Source: Ovis canadensis (Eukaryota > Chordata > Mammalia > Artiodactyla > Bovidae). From it: a stretch of 64,000 nucleotides of DNA. Numbering within the stretch: position 1 is the stretch's first letter; each line of letters opens with the position of its first letter. Location of the stretch: NCBI RefSeq assembly GCF_042477335.2, contig NC_091727.1, forward strand, positions 141,734,501 through 141,798,500. The letters run 5' to 3'. The notes under the pieces are model-generated. The model had not been told where the DNA came from. It saw only the letters and a program-made list of their open reading frames with translations, and searched no databases. Below, piece by piece: positions 22,205-34,261 of the stretch. The position numbers and the translations under genes are program-made.

Positions 22205-22885
22205 ATGAAACAGCAAATCATCTGGTCTAACAATGATGATAAAAGAGGCTGAGAATATAGGTTGGGGCATTGTGAACAAATTGAACGCCATGCTAAGAAA
22301 TTGGCCATGTCCAAGATGATATGTAGCCAACTGGGAAGATTTATCAGATGGATTCTCAACCACCCATCAATAAGAATGTGTATCCGTGAGGGAAAAAAAA
22401 TTCTGGCACATTTGATGGGCAGTGGATTCTAAGGTCTACAGTCCTTCCAAACATTGTTAATCAACTATACTCCAATATAAAACAAACATACAAAATCAAG
22501 AGAGGAAATGAAATAACCATGACATAGGGATCATCAAAAAAAAAAAAAGTATCAGCGTGAAGAGAACACTTATGTTATCTACTTCAGCTTCCTTTTATTT
22601 CACTGATGGGGAAACTAGGATTAAGGAAGTGATATAATATGATTAAGGTTACACAAATATAAGAACTAGAATATTCTTTCTACTATCCCAAACTATCTCA
22701 TCAAGTTTCAGGCCAATTTCTCTTTGCGTGGTTCTTACATTTTGCTTTTATTTTTGCTGATCTGTGAATTCTTGTAGCTAGGCAAGGCTGCCTATCACTT
22801 CTAAAGACCTATGAAATTTTCTGCCAGTGAAATCAATAGTACTTGATACTCTGCAGTCTCCAGGTGTGAAGAAAGGTTCTTTCAT
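22205..22885. other. Intergenic with small ancient repeat pieces
   Basis: About 22450-22490 resembles an L1 terminal 3' end (gttaatcaactatactccaatataaaa). About 22580-22690 resembles a minus-strand-oriented MIR (tgatggggaaactaggattaaggaagtg). No gene is seen. Confidence 0.5.
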
Positions 22886-22897
22886 GGGATTCTGGCT

Positions 22898-23168
22898 GCT
22901 GCTGCTGCTTCTGCTAAGTCACTTCAGTCATGTCCGACTCTGTGTGACCCCATAGATGGAAGCCCACCAGGCTCCCCCATCCCTGGGATTCTCCAGGAAA
23001 GAACACAGGAATGAGTTGCCATTTCCTTCTCCAGTGCATGAAAGTGAAAAGTGAAAGTGAAGTCATTCAGTCATATCCGACTCTTAGCGATCCCATGGAC
23101 TGTAGCCTACCAGGCTTCTCTGTCCATGGGATTTTCCAGGCAAGAGTGGGGTGCCATCGCCTTCTCTG
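22898..23168 (-). mobile_element. Bov-A2 SINE with target-site duplication
   Basis: Two Bov-A units in tandem, read from gctgctgcttctgctaagtcacttcag to gggtgccatcgccttctc. GGGATTCTGGCT is duplicated at 22886-22897 and 23169-23180. Confidence 0.93.
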
Positions 23169-23476
23169 GGGATTCTGGCTAGCTTCTGCTATTTTAGGTG
23201 AGCTGTGCAAATAATTTGAAATGCATTGTAAATTAACTGTGACATGTCTGTTAGTATAGTCTTGGGCATGCTGATTTGCAAGTAGTCATTCCCTTTTCAG
23301 TGCTGATTCATTTTCTAATCATGGGTTATCTCCCCAAATTTGCATCTAGGCAAGACTGACCTTATTCAAAGGTAGAAGACATAGATGCTTATGTGATGTG
23401 ATTTGAAGTCAAATCCCTATGTAAAGTTTCTAATTCACATGCTTTGGCTCATTCCTTAGGGATTTGCTATAGGCAT

Positions 23477-23746
23477 GCCTGCTGCCAAGTCACTTCAGTC
23501 ATGTCCGACTCTGCGACCCCATAGACGGCAGCCCACTAGGCTCCCCCATCCCTGGGATTCTCCAGGCAAGAACACTGGAGTGGGTTGCCATTTCCTTTTC
23601 CAATGCATGAAAGTGAAAAGTGAAAGTGAATTCACTCAGTCGTATCCGACTCTTAGCGACCCCATGGACTGCAGCCCACCAGGCGCCTCCGTCCTTGGGA
23701 TTTTCCAGACAAGAGTACTGGAGTGGGATGCCATTGCCTTCTCCAT
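23477..23746 (-). mobile_element. Bov-A2 SINE with target-site duplication
   Basis: Two Bov-A units. GCTATAGGCAT is duplicated at 23466-23476 and 23747-23757. Confidence 0.93.
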
Positions 23747-24019
23747 GCTATAGGCATATACATTTTAATAATGTCATATCTTCATTATTGATTATAGCTC
23801 ATATCACTATAAAATGACCCTCCTTATCTCCTTTAATACATTTGCTCCAAATTTTACTTTTATTATATTCATAATGCCATTCCTAACACTTTACATTTGA
23901 GTTTGATTAATGTATCTTTGCAACATATGAATTTTAAGTGTTTTTAGACATTCTGTTTCTTAGAGAGATCACACATTAACCAGGTAGCATATTTAGTGAA
24001 GATGCATTTACCTAATTCA

Positions 24020-24475
24020 CCCATTGTATTAGTTTTGTATTGCTACATAAAGAAAAAAATCATAAATATTATAGTTGAAAGCAGCACACAAATTATTAGC
24101 TCATAGTTCTGTAGGTCAGAAGTCCAACAAAGCTCAACTGATTCTCTGCTGAGGGTCTCACAAGGCTAAAATCCAAGTGTCTTCTGGGTTGAGTTCTTAT
24201 CTGGATGTTCTGGGAAAAGTCTACTTCCAGGGTTTTTCAGGTGTTTGGTCACATTCATTTTCTTGCATTTGTAGGACTTGCCCATTCTCTTTCCAGTTGT
24301 CAATTGGGATTCTCTGTTAGTGCCTGAAAGCTTCTCACATTTCTTCTCCATAACCCCTTCCATCTTGAACCCAACAATGGCCAAATCCTTCTCCTGGTTC
24401 AAATTCCACATGCTTTTCTCTAATTCTCCTGATGTCAGCTGGAGAAAGTTCTCAGCTTGTAAGAGTGCCTATGAT
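24020..24475. mobile_element. Ancient mammalian repeat, family not assigned
   Basis: Text such as tattgctacataaag, agctcatagttctgtaggtcagaagtcc and gggtctcacaaggctaaaatcc is typical of an old dispersed mammalian repeat. I cannot name the class with confidence. Confidence 0.45.
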
Positions 24476-24479
24476 TAGG

Positions 24480-25049
24480 ATAGGCCCACTCAGATAATTT
24501 CAACTTTTTAAGAAGCAAGGCTCCTGCTAAAAGAATGTGGAACTCTCTGTATATTGAAGGAGATAGGAATTATGAATATTTCTGGGGTGAGACAGGACAA
24601 CAAATAGGGATGGTGGTGAGGGATAGAGAGCAACGTGAGGACACAGTGTGGTTGTCAGGCAGAGGGAATGAAGGGTGAGGGGAAGCATGTTGGAAAGTAT
24701 GTAGGAGAAGAGCTTCTACTTTCCACTTCGTTTTCTGCCCTGGTCCAGAGGACAATGTAAATGTGCCTCAAAACCATAGAGCATCTCATATGGGTGATCC
24801 TTTCTTCAGACATGTATTCAAATTGATATGGAAAGAGTGGTACTATTTTTTTCCTATAGAATCTTACAGTGCCTTTTAACCATTGATAGGAAGAAGTAGA
24901 AGAGATGGTCATTCTTCCAGCTTCATGTAATAATAGAGGTAGATCTTCAAAGTAATACTAGCATCATTTATTTGTCATGGAAAGTTCCATTAGGCAAAAT
25001 ACATGTAATTAGATGGTAGCAAAGATCCCAAAGCAGTTTCGCTATTGTG
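24480..25049. other. Intergenic, no gene seen
   Basis: Purine-rich in parts. No coding signature. Confidence 0.4.
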
Positions 25050-25175
25050 AGATTGTTGTTCAGCAGCTAAGTTGTGTCTGACTCTTTTGCAACCCCATTG
25101 ACTGCAACACACCAGGTTTCCTGTCCTTCTCCTGGAGTTTGCTCAAACTCATATCCGTTTTAGTCAGTGATGCCA
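25050..25175 (-). mobile_element. Short BovB 3'-end fragment
   Basis: aagttgtgtctgactcttttgcaacccc ... ctggagtttgctcaaactcatatccg ... cagtgatgcca matches the last ~120 bp of BovB read in reverse, diverged. Confidence 0.75.
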
Positions 25176-26836
25176 AGTAGGGTAATTGCAACAGTACCCT
25201 CAAACTTCTTGACTATAATTTCAAACTATTAAGGTGATGTGTAGACATTAGGGAAGCAACAGCAGACTGATGGACTTGGTGTCCAGCAATTGAGGGTGGG
25301 GCAGCCATCTTTAAAATAGAATCAGAATTCCCCCAAACAGAGTCTTCAACTAGAAGTGAAATGGCAAATTTATATTCATCTTCCAAATTGGATTGGTCAT
25401 CCTGCATTAGTCTCCTCAGCTCTATAATTTAATAAGCAGTCATGGCATCATCTTTGAGCCATAAAAGTTAATAGGAAAAATGGTCAAAGAGAAGTTTTAT
25501 TTTTAGTTTTGCCTTTTTTTTTATTAGTGGAAATTGGTTAAATAATCCAAGATTAAATTGGACTGTGTCCTGTAACTTTGGTATCTTCAATCCTGTCATT
25601 TACTAAATTCCTTCAGAGTTGAATCAATTGATGTAGCTTCCAGTATGCCATGAATAAAGTTATTTAGTCATATCCCATAGATATGATTTCTTTTTCTGTT
25701 TTTGGTTTTTACTTGCCTCCAAGTAACATCATTCCAGTAAATGCTGAGGTGTTCGTTTTTACCAACACTATTTTCTGTGGAGTCTCATTGCTTACGGATA
25801 TGAAAAATTAGAGTTGTGCAGTAACTATAAAGATAAAGGTGTTTTTCTGTGAATAAGGACAGCAATATAAATTGAACTCTGACCTTCAGATTTTTAAACT
25901 TTGATGTCATGCTAAATTTTTTTTTGTTCTTAAAAAGAGAAAAAAAGGGGGATACATTATTATAAAATGCTTTACTATTTAGACCATATTGAAGTGGCAT
26001 TTTATGACTTTCAGAAGTGATAGTAAACCACATTTCACTGATCTTATTTTATAAGTCACAATGCATTTTTAAAGATGGGATACGAATTCATTCTACTGAG
26101 TGTAGTTTGTTCTGTAGATGATAAATATCAAACAGGAGAGAGCAGGTTTTCTAACTATAAAACCATTCTCACCTTGTTTCAGGAGAATTAAAGAATAAAT
26201 AACTCATGAAAAAGTAAAACCAGGAGGGTATACATTTGTATTCTGTGAGAGATTAAAAGCACCCAGCTTTAACTACGATACTGTAGTAGCAATCAAGTAA
26301 CCTGTTACCTATTTTTCCATGGAATAAAAATAAATTCTCCAAAACATGCTTCCCTTTATATATTCTTCATTTCTTCTTACTTCCTCTTCAACTAGGATTT
26401 ATTTGCTATAAGTTCATAGTGGTTAAGTGGTATGTGGACTTCTTTTATGGACTAGAAATGTGCTATATATGCTCCCCAAAGTAGGTTAAAATATCACTTA
26501 ATCACTTTCAAGAAAAGCCTCAAAATATTATCTAGACAACCATCCTGTTATCAGGGTAACCTATACTTTCTCAGATACTTGACCATCACCTTGACTTTAG
26601 AATTATCCCCAATAAATCCTTGTGTTCTAAATTCTACACACAAAATTTAATTGGGGAAAAATGAAACATAGAATCATTTGCCCATTTTACATACACTGGG
26701 CTTGATCCTTTATTATGCCTGAATTAAGGAGAGGCAGGGTACATTTTAAGGCACTCATGATAACCCAAACTCAGGCAGCAAAACTTTCAGGACAAACAAC
26801 CACAGGTCACTAAGAATACCATTTTTGCCCCTGACT
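25176..26836. other. Intergenic, no gene seen
   Basis: AT-rich single-copy-like DNA. Confidence 0.4.
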
Positions 26837-26849
26837 AGGCATACAATGT

Positions 26850-27066
26850 CAGCTTTCCTGGTGGCTCAGACAGTAAAGAATCCGCCTGCAATGCAGAAGA
26901 CCTGGGTTCGATTCCTGGGTTGGAAAGACCCCCTGGAGGAGAGCATGGCAACCTACTCCATTATTCTTTCCTGGAGAATCCCCATGGACAAAGGAGCCTG
27001 GTGGGCTACAGTCCATGGGATCGCAAAGAGTTGGACACAACTAAGCAATTAAACACAGCACAGCAC
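26850..27066 (+). mobile_element. Bov-tA SINE with target-site duplication
   Basis: Runs from ctttcctggtggctcagacagtaaagaatccgcc to the (cagca)n end. AGGCATACAATGT (26837-26849) and AGGCATAAGATGT (27067-27079) are the flanking duplication with two differences. Confidence 0.9.
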
Positions 27067-27079
27067 AGGCATAAGATGT

Positions 27080-28333
27080 ATCATTTCTTTTTGTAGTTAA
27101 TTCCATTAAACCTATGATGTTATTGTTCAGGCCTGGTCCATATAGGTCAGGTGTGTATAATTGTACTTATTAGGAGTATAGGCCCTTGTTATCTTTTCCC
27201 TTAGTCATACAGTGGAGATCTGAATGCACTTATATAAAAATTTTTATCCCTGTTATTGAGGTTAGGGCAGGGATTTATCCCCATAAGGGAATATTTCAAA
27301 TGCAGATACCCTTTTTGATATAATGGATATGTGACTCACTCATGTAGAAATTTGTATTCATTTGGAACTGAGATGTAGTTTCTACCCATATCAGAGTACA
27401 AGAAAGCCCTCAAATCTATCTCACAAGATTCAAGAAAGGTAAATATTAACTAATATGGAAAGTAATGTTAAATCACCTAACAGAATGTAGCTGACGTAAA
27501 GCATAGAGTTTTTGTTTCACCAACATTGTATCAAGTTTTCATGGATGGTTTTCAAAAAAATAATGAAAATGAACCATTCACATTTTAAGACTTATACATG
27601 ATGTCTTTGTAAACGACATCAAAGCATTACATATATACAAACTAGGACTACAAATTAAGCTTTTGGGGGAATAAACAGAACATTTCTGTAAGAACTGATA
27701 TTAGTTTTCACCCCTATAAACTGATAAGGTAAATAAGAAGAAGTAGTAATTGGAAGAAAGACAAGACTTTCATTAAACGTAAGAAAACAAAGTAAAATAC
27801 GTATTTCTCACGGGCTATTCCATTCTTATCCATGAAGAATTTTATAATTCACAAACCTTAGGCCTTGGTTAAAGTATCACTCCTCTTCTACAGTAATAAT
27901 TGACATGAATTCATTTCCAGGAAAGTGCAAAGAAAGTTGGATCCAGACCAGGGCAAGGAAGGTTTCTGACCTCCAGCAAGTAGTCATGCTGTTGAAAACA
28001 TTGCTAGGAAGCGGAGACATTAGTCCAAGTATAGGAGACTAAACCAAGATAAAAAGCTAAAGAAAATTTCCTATCTTCCAAAGCCAAATCTCCATCAGAG
28101 TAAGGAGTTTGCTTAGGTTAATTATCTTCAAGCAAAGATTAGGATCAAATTATTAGAAAACAGTGGCAGGTGTGATTGAGACTTTAGCAACAGTGAGATG
28201 TAATAAAATGATTGGGAACTTGAAGAAAATTTACGCAGATAGTAGGGTACAAACAGAACCAATTAGCTGAATGCTGGTTTCTTCTTGGTCTAATGCAATG
28301 AACTGCTGCATACTGAGGGCAAAAATGGGGGAA
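27080..28333. other. Intergenic, no gene seen
   Basis: AT-rich single-copy-like DNA with no repeat or exon that I can support. Confidence 0.4.
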
Positions 28334-28351
28334 ATTTTATATTTATATTTA

Positions 28352-28420
<69 letters not shown>
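28334..28420. repeat. Compound microsatellite (TATATT)n-(TA)n-(GA)n
   Basis: Three successive motifs: TATATT-type units (28336-28355), TA (about 28356-28385), then GA to about 28419 with one AAAG interruption. Confidence 0.92.
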
Positions 28421-28483
28421 CAAAAGTGAATCCTATTATTTACAAGTAAAACCTTTAGAAAAAAGAAAGGTAAGATAAACTTC

Positions 28484-28712
28484 TGTTGCTGCTGCTAAGT
28501 CACTTCAGTCGTGTCCAACTCTGTGCGAACCCATAGATGGCAGCCCACCAGGCTCTGCCGTCCCTGGGATTTTCCAAGAGCGCTGGAGTGGGTTGCCATT
28601 GCCTTCTCCAATGCATGGAAGTGAAAAAAGAAAGTGAAGCCGCTCAGTCATGTCCGACTCTTAGCGACTCCATGGACTGCAGCCTACCAGGCTCCTATGT
28701 CCGTGGGATTTA
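28484..28712 (-). mobile_element. Bov-A2 SINE, slightly truncated
   Basis: Runs from gttgctgctgctaagtcacttcagtcgtg to cctatgtccgtgggatt. The distal ~45 bp of the second Bov-A unit are missing. Confidence 0.88.
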
Positions 28713-29577
28713 ACTAGGTACAGCTTAATTTAAAAGTTAAGTTTTTAACTTAATTTAAAAACCATCATCAAAGAACATGTAAAAGTTTACATTCTTGTGG
28801 ATTTTATTAAAGACATAGGATCTTATCCATGATTTGGGAGCCTGATCTCAAGCAACTCCAAAGGTAAGAAGGCAATGTCAAAGGTATACTAACAAATGAA
28901 CATATTGACAAATTGCACATACATGGATGTTTAATTTGTTTACTTCCCACAGTAGAAACACATCTTATTTTCCACTCACTTCACTCTGTAGCTCATTCCT
29001 AACAGATTACCTAGGTTGAATCCACCCAGCTTATTCCTTATGAATATGACTACCCCTACCTACCCCCACACCACCCTCCCCCCAAAAAAGCAACTTGGGC
29101 AAACAATGCATGAAGTAAAACCTTTAATAAATTAGATGTCCTTATAACAGGAAATGGAGAATGGTAACATGAAAAAGTTAAGAGAAAGAACTATGTATAT
29201 GGAGAGAATAAAAGTTAGTATGGTGTATAAATGGGGTACAGAAGGTCGACTTAAGACAGAAAAGATGTAAGAGGAATGATAAGGATAGAGTCAACGGAAT
29301 ATAACAGCAATTCTAGCTTGTCTTCTCTGTTCTATTTTCCTGAGGGTACTTTCTCTACATCAGTCTATATCCTGAGGGTTTAGTCTTCGGTTTTCTCTTT
29401 AGCACAAACTCTTAGGTGAAAGAGAAGTCAGTCTACCTGATATTTATGTAAATATTGCCTAGATTCATCATGATTAATGGGCTCCAATATACCTATTGAA
29501 GCACTAATTCTCAACCATGTCTCCTCAAAGAAGCACATGTTAGATTTTACATCTGCCTATGCTTATTGCCAATAAGG
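28713..29577. other. Intergenic, no gene seen
   Basis: AT-rich. A small C-rich patch (taccccctaccacac type, 29050-29085) is low-complexity. Confidence 0.4.
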
Positions 29578-29579
29578 GT

Positions 29580-29630
<51 letters not shown>
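29578..29630. repeat. (GT)n microsatellite
   Basis: About 50 bp of GT with single TATG interruptions at both ends, directly abutting a Bov-tA copy. Confidence 0.95.
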
Positions 29631-29805
29631 CTCAGTTGCTCTTTGCAACCCCATGGACTGTAGCTCGCCAGGCTCCTCCATCCATGGGCTTTTCTAGGCA
29701 AGAATACTGGAGTGGGTTGCCATTTCCTACTCCAAGGGATCTTCCTGACCCAGGGATTCATCTAACATCTCTTGCATCTCATGGATTGGCAGGTGGATTC
29801 TTTAC
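29631..29805 (-). mobile_element. Bov-tA SINE, partial
   Basis: atgctcagttgctctttgcaacccc through gcaggtggattctttaccacat. The head end is cut off and it carries a 10-20 bp internal change around 29760. Confidence 0.85.
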
Positions 29806-29811
29806 CACATC

Positions 29812-30262
29812 ACTTTGCCAACAAAGGTCTGTCTAGACAAAGCTATGTTTTTTCCAGTAGTCATTTACAGATGTTGTGGATGGACCATAAAGAAGGCTGA
29901 GCACTGAAGAACTGATGCTTTTGAACTATGGTGCTGGAGAAAATCCTTGAGAGTCTCTTGGATAACAAGATCAAACCAGTCAGTTCTAAAGGAAATCAAC
30001 TTCGAATATTCATTGGAAAGACTGATACTAAAGTTGAAGGTCAAATGATTTGGCCACCTGATGGGAAGAGCTGACTCATTGGAAAAGACCCTGATGCTGG
30101 GAAAGATTGAGAGCATGAGGAGAAGGAGGCAAAGGAGAATGAGATGGTTGGATGGCATCATCAGTTCAATGGACATGAGTTTGAGCAAACTCCAGTAAAT
30201 AGTGAAGGACAGGGAAGCCTGATGTGTTGCAGTCCATGAGGTCACAAGGAGTTGGACACAAC
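29812..30262 (+). mobile_element. BovB 3' fragment
   Basis: Covers the RT C-terminus and 3' end (gtctgtctagacaaagctatg through gttggacacaactgagtgactgaac). Diverged, with no long ORF. Confidence 0.88.
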
Positions 30263-30338
30263 TGAGTGACTGAACAACAACAACAGCACCTGGGAGCCCC
30301 CAGTGCAACAGAGTCTCCATTAACTGAATGGGGCTTAG
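30263..30338 (+). repeat. Left copy of a long direct repeat flanking a BovB
   Basis: The core at 30286-30338 (starting gcacctgggagccccc) matches 33351-33403 at 49 of 53 positions. A weaker match extends left through tgagtgactgaa. Confidence 0.8.
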
Positions 30339-33331
30339 AAGCAAGATCTGATGCTGTAAAGAGCAATATTGCATAGGAATCTGGACTGTCAGGTCCATGA
30401 ATCAAGGCAAATTGGAAGTGGTCAAACAAGAGATGGCAAGAGTGACCGTCAACATTCTAGGAATCAGCGAACTAAAATGGACTGGAATGAGTGAATTTAA
30501 CTCAGATGACCATTATATCTACTACAGCAGGCAGTACTCCCTCAGAACAAATGGAGTAGCCATCATGGTCAACAAAAGAGTCTGAAATGCAGTACTTGGA
30601 TGCAATCTCAAAAATGAGACAAAGATCTCTGTTCATTTCCAAGGAAACTATTCAATATCACAGTTATCCAAGTCTATGCCACAACCAGTAATGCTAAAGA
30701 AGCTGAAGTTGAACAGTTCTATGAAAACTTACAAGACCTTTTAAAACTAACACCCAAAAAAGATGTCCTTTTCATTATAGGGGACTGGAATGCAAAAGTA
30801 GGAAGTCAAAAAACATCTGAGATAATAGGCAAATTTGGCCTTGGAATGCGGAATGAAGCAGAGCAAAGACTAATAGAGTTTTGCCAAGAAAATGCACTGG
30901 TAATAGCAAACACCCTCTTCCAAAAACACAAGAGAAGACTCTACACATGGGTATTACCAGATGGTTAACACCAAAATCAGATTGATTATATTTGCAGCCA
31001 AAGGTGGAGAAGCTCTATACAGTCAACAAAAACAAGACCAGAAGCTGACTGTGTCTCAGATCATGAACACCTTATTACCAAATTCAAACTTAAATTGAAG
31101 AAAGTAGGGAAAATCACTAGACCATTCAGGTATGACCCACATCAAATCCCTTATGATTATACAGTGGAAGTGAGAAATAGATTTAAGGGCCTAGATCTGA
31201 TAGAGTGCCTGATGAACTATGGAATGAGGCTCATGACATTGTACAGGAGACAAGGATCAAGACCATCCCCATGAAAAAGAAATGCAAGAAAGCAAAATGG
31301 CTGTCTAGGGAGGCCTTACAAATAGCTGTGAAAAGAAGAGAGGAGAAAAACAAAGGGGAAAAGGAGATATAAGAACCTGAATGCAGAGTTCCAAAGAATA
31401 GCAAGGAGAGATAAGAAAGCCTTCTTCAGCGATCAATGCAAAGAAATAGAGGAAAACAACAGAATGGGAAAGACTAGAGATCTCTTCAAGAAAATCAACA
31501 GATGAATGGATAAGAAAGCTGTGGTAAATATACACAATGGAGTATTACTCAGCTGTTAAAAAGAATACATTTAAATCAGTTCTGATGAGATGGATGAAAC
31601 TGGAGCTGATTATACAGAGTGAAGTAAGCCAGAAAGAAAAACACCAATGCAGTATACTAACACATATATATGGAATTTAGAAAGATGGCAATGATGACCC
31701 TGTATGCAAGACAGCAAAAAAGACACAGATGTGTATAGCGGACTTTTGGACTCAGAGGGAGAGGGAGAGGGTGGGATGATTTGGGAGAATGGCATTGAAA
31801 CATGTATACTATCATGTAAAAATCGAATCACCAGTCTATGTCTGATGCAGGATACAGCATGCTTGGGGCTGGTGCACGGGGATGACCCAGAGGGATGTTG
31901 TGGGGAGGGAGGTGGGAGGGGGGTTCATGTTTGGGATCGCATGTACACCCGTGGTGGATTCATGTCAATGTATGGCAAAACCAATACAGTATTATAAAGT
32001 ACAATAAAGTAAAAATAAAAAGTTTAAAAAAAAAAGAAAATTAGAGATACCAAGGGAACATTTCAGGCAAAGATGGGCTCGATAAAGGACAGAAAAGGTC
32101 TGGACCTAACAGAAGCAGAAAATATTAAGAAGAGGTGGCAAGAATACACAGAAGAACTGTATAAAAAGATCTTCATGACCCAGATAATCACGATGGTGTG
32201 ATCACTTATCTAGAGGCAGATATTCTGGAATGTGAAATCAAGTGGGCCTTAGAAAGCATCACTACGAACAAAGCTAGTGGAGGTGATGGAATTCCAGTTG
32301 AGCTATTTTAAATCCTGAAAGATGATGCTGTGAAAGTGCTGAACTCAACATGCCATCAAATTTGGAAAACTCAGCAGTGGCCACAGGACTGGAAAAGGTC
32401 AGTTTTCATTCCAATCCCAAAGAAAGGCAATGCCAAAGAATGCTCAAACTACCGCACAATTGCACTCGTCTCACATGCTAGTAAAGTAATGCTCAAAATT
32501 CTCCAAGCCAGGCTTCAGCAATACATGCACCGTGAAATTCCTAACGCTCAAGCTGGTTTTAGAAAAGGCAGAGGAACCAGAGATCAAACGAGAGATCAAA
32601 GCCTCTTATGAAAGTGAAAGTGGAGAGTGAAGAAATTGGCTTAATGCTCAACATTCAGAAAACAAAGATCGTGCAATCCAGTCCCATCACTTCATGGGAA
32701 ATAGATGGGAAAACAGTAGAAATAGTGTCAGACTTCATTTTGGGGGGCTCCAAAAATCACTGCAGATGGTGACTGTAGCCATGAAACTAAAAGATGCTTA
32801 CTCCTTGGAAGAAAAGTTATGACCAACCTACAGAGCATATTCAAAAGCAGAGACATTACTTTGACGACTAAGGTCCGTCTAGTCAAGGCTATGGTTTTTC
32901 CAGTAGTCATGTATGGATGTGAGAGCTGGACTGTGAAGAAGGCTGAGCGCTGAAGAATTGATGCTTTTGAACTGTGGTGTTGGAGAAGACTCTTGAGAGT
33001 CCCTTGGACTGCATGGAAATCCAACTGATCCATTCTGAAGGAGATCAGCCTTGGGATTTCTTTGGAAGGAATGATGCTAAAGCTGAAACTCTAGTATTTT
33101 GGCCACGTCTTGCAAAGTGTTGACTCATTGGAAAAGACTCTGCTGGGTAGGATTGAGGGCAGGAGGAGAGGGGGACAACAAAGGATGAGATGGCTGGATG
33201 GCATCACTGACTCAATGGATGTGAATCTGAGTGAACTCTGGGAGATGGTGATGGACAGGGAGGCCTGGCGTGCTGCGATTCATGGAGTCACAAAGAATCG
33301 GACATGACTGTGCAACTGAACTGAACTGAAC
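30339..33331 (+). mobile_element. BovB LINE with internal L1 insertion and RT deletion
   Basis: It begins just upstream of the endonuclease domain (gatgctgtaaagagcaatattgc) and ends with (ctgaa)n. The endonuclease start is open at 30397-30585; the rest is broken by stops and frameshifts. An L1 3' end is inserted at 31496-32033. Around 32595 the sequence jumps from the RT N-terminal part (GTRDQ) to GAAAGTGAAAG of the region after YADD, so about 540 bp including the catalytic motif are missing. The C-terminal piece is open at 33110-33307. Confidence 0.92.
31496..32033 (+). mobile_element. Young ruminant L1 3' end inserted in BovB
   Basis: Starts caacagatgaatggataagaaagc, carries the G-rich 3'UTR tract and ends in an A-rich tail with several AATAAA-like motifs. 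AAGAAAAT is duplicated at 31488-31495 and 32034-32041, and BovB resumes exactly after it. Confidence 0.92.
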
Positions 33332-33403
33332 TGAGTGACTGAAAACTAAAGCACCTGGGAGCCCCTAGTACAACAGAGTCTCCATTAACTGAGTGGGACT
33401 TAG
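33332..33403 (+). repeat. Right copy of the long direct repeat flanking a BovB
   Basis: Partner of 30263-30338; the 53-bp core is 33351-33403. Confidence 0.8.
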
Positions 33404-33672
33404 GGACAGGTATCTTTTTAAAGCTCTTTAGGTAAAACTAATCGAAAGCTAGTGTTATAACCAGTGCCAACTCATTTGTTCTAAAAATTTTATGCAGAAA
33501 TACTTAGTTAGGGAGCTAGTTAAAAAGGTAGATGCCTAAGCCTCTTAATTTCTCATTTGGTAGGTATGAGAATTGGTCTAGGACTTCACATTTTAAAAAG
33601 AAAAGTGCAAGTGATACAGATGCACACTGTCCAGTAGCCCACTTTGACAAATTTCTTTGTTTAACATGCTCC
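33404..33672. other. Intergenic, no gene seen
   Basis: Short AT-rich stretch. Confidence 0.4.
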
Positions 33673-33679
33673 CAAAGCT

Positions 33680-34083
33680 TTCAGTTCAGTTCAGTTCAGT
33701 TGCTCTGTCGTGTCCGACTTTTTGAAACTCCATGAATTGCAGCATGCCAGGGCTCCCTGTCCATCACTTTCTCCCGGAGTTCACACAAACTCACGTCCAT
33801 CGAGTCGGTGATACCATCCAGCCATCTCATCCTCTGCCATCCCCTTCTCCTCCTGCCCCCAATCCCTCCCAGCATCAGAGTCTTTTCCAATGAGTCAACT
33901 CTTTGCATGAGGTGGTCAAAGTACTGGAGTTTCAGCTTTAGCATCATTCCTTCCAAAGAATCCCAGGGTTGATCTCCTTCAGAATGGATCAGTTGGATTT
34001 CCATGCAGTCCAAGGGACTCTCAAGAGTCTTCTCCAACACCACAGTTCAAAAGCATCAGTTCTTTGGCACTCAGCTTTCTTCA
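33680..34083 (-). mobile_element. BovB 3' fragment with target-site duplication
   Basis: Begins with (ttcag)n. The minus-strand frame from 34043 to 33696 is open to the natural end ([15 protein letters not shown] ... SKSRTRQSN). CAAAGCT flanks it at 33673-33679 and 34084-34090. Confidence 0.9.
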
Positions 34084-34261
34084 CAAAGCTCTAGTTTTCT
34101 CTGAATGATATATGAAATGTGACTATAAAATAAAGGTAATCCATAAACCCCACTTTAGAAAGTCCTGCCTCAATGCTATGGCTGAATAAATTGATTTAAG
34201 GATTGTCATAGGTGTTGCCCATTTAGAATAATGGAGAATTTTCTACTCATCTTCCTGTTAT

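Noticed and set aside
29540..29836. ORFs with long Cys-Val or His-Thr runs
   Set aside because: These are translations of the (GT)n microsatellite joined to a SINE.
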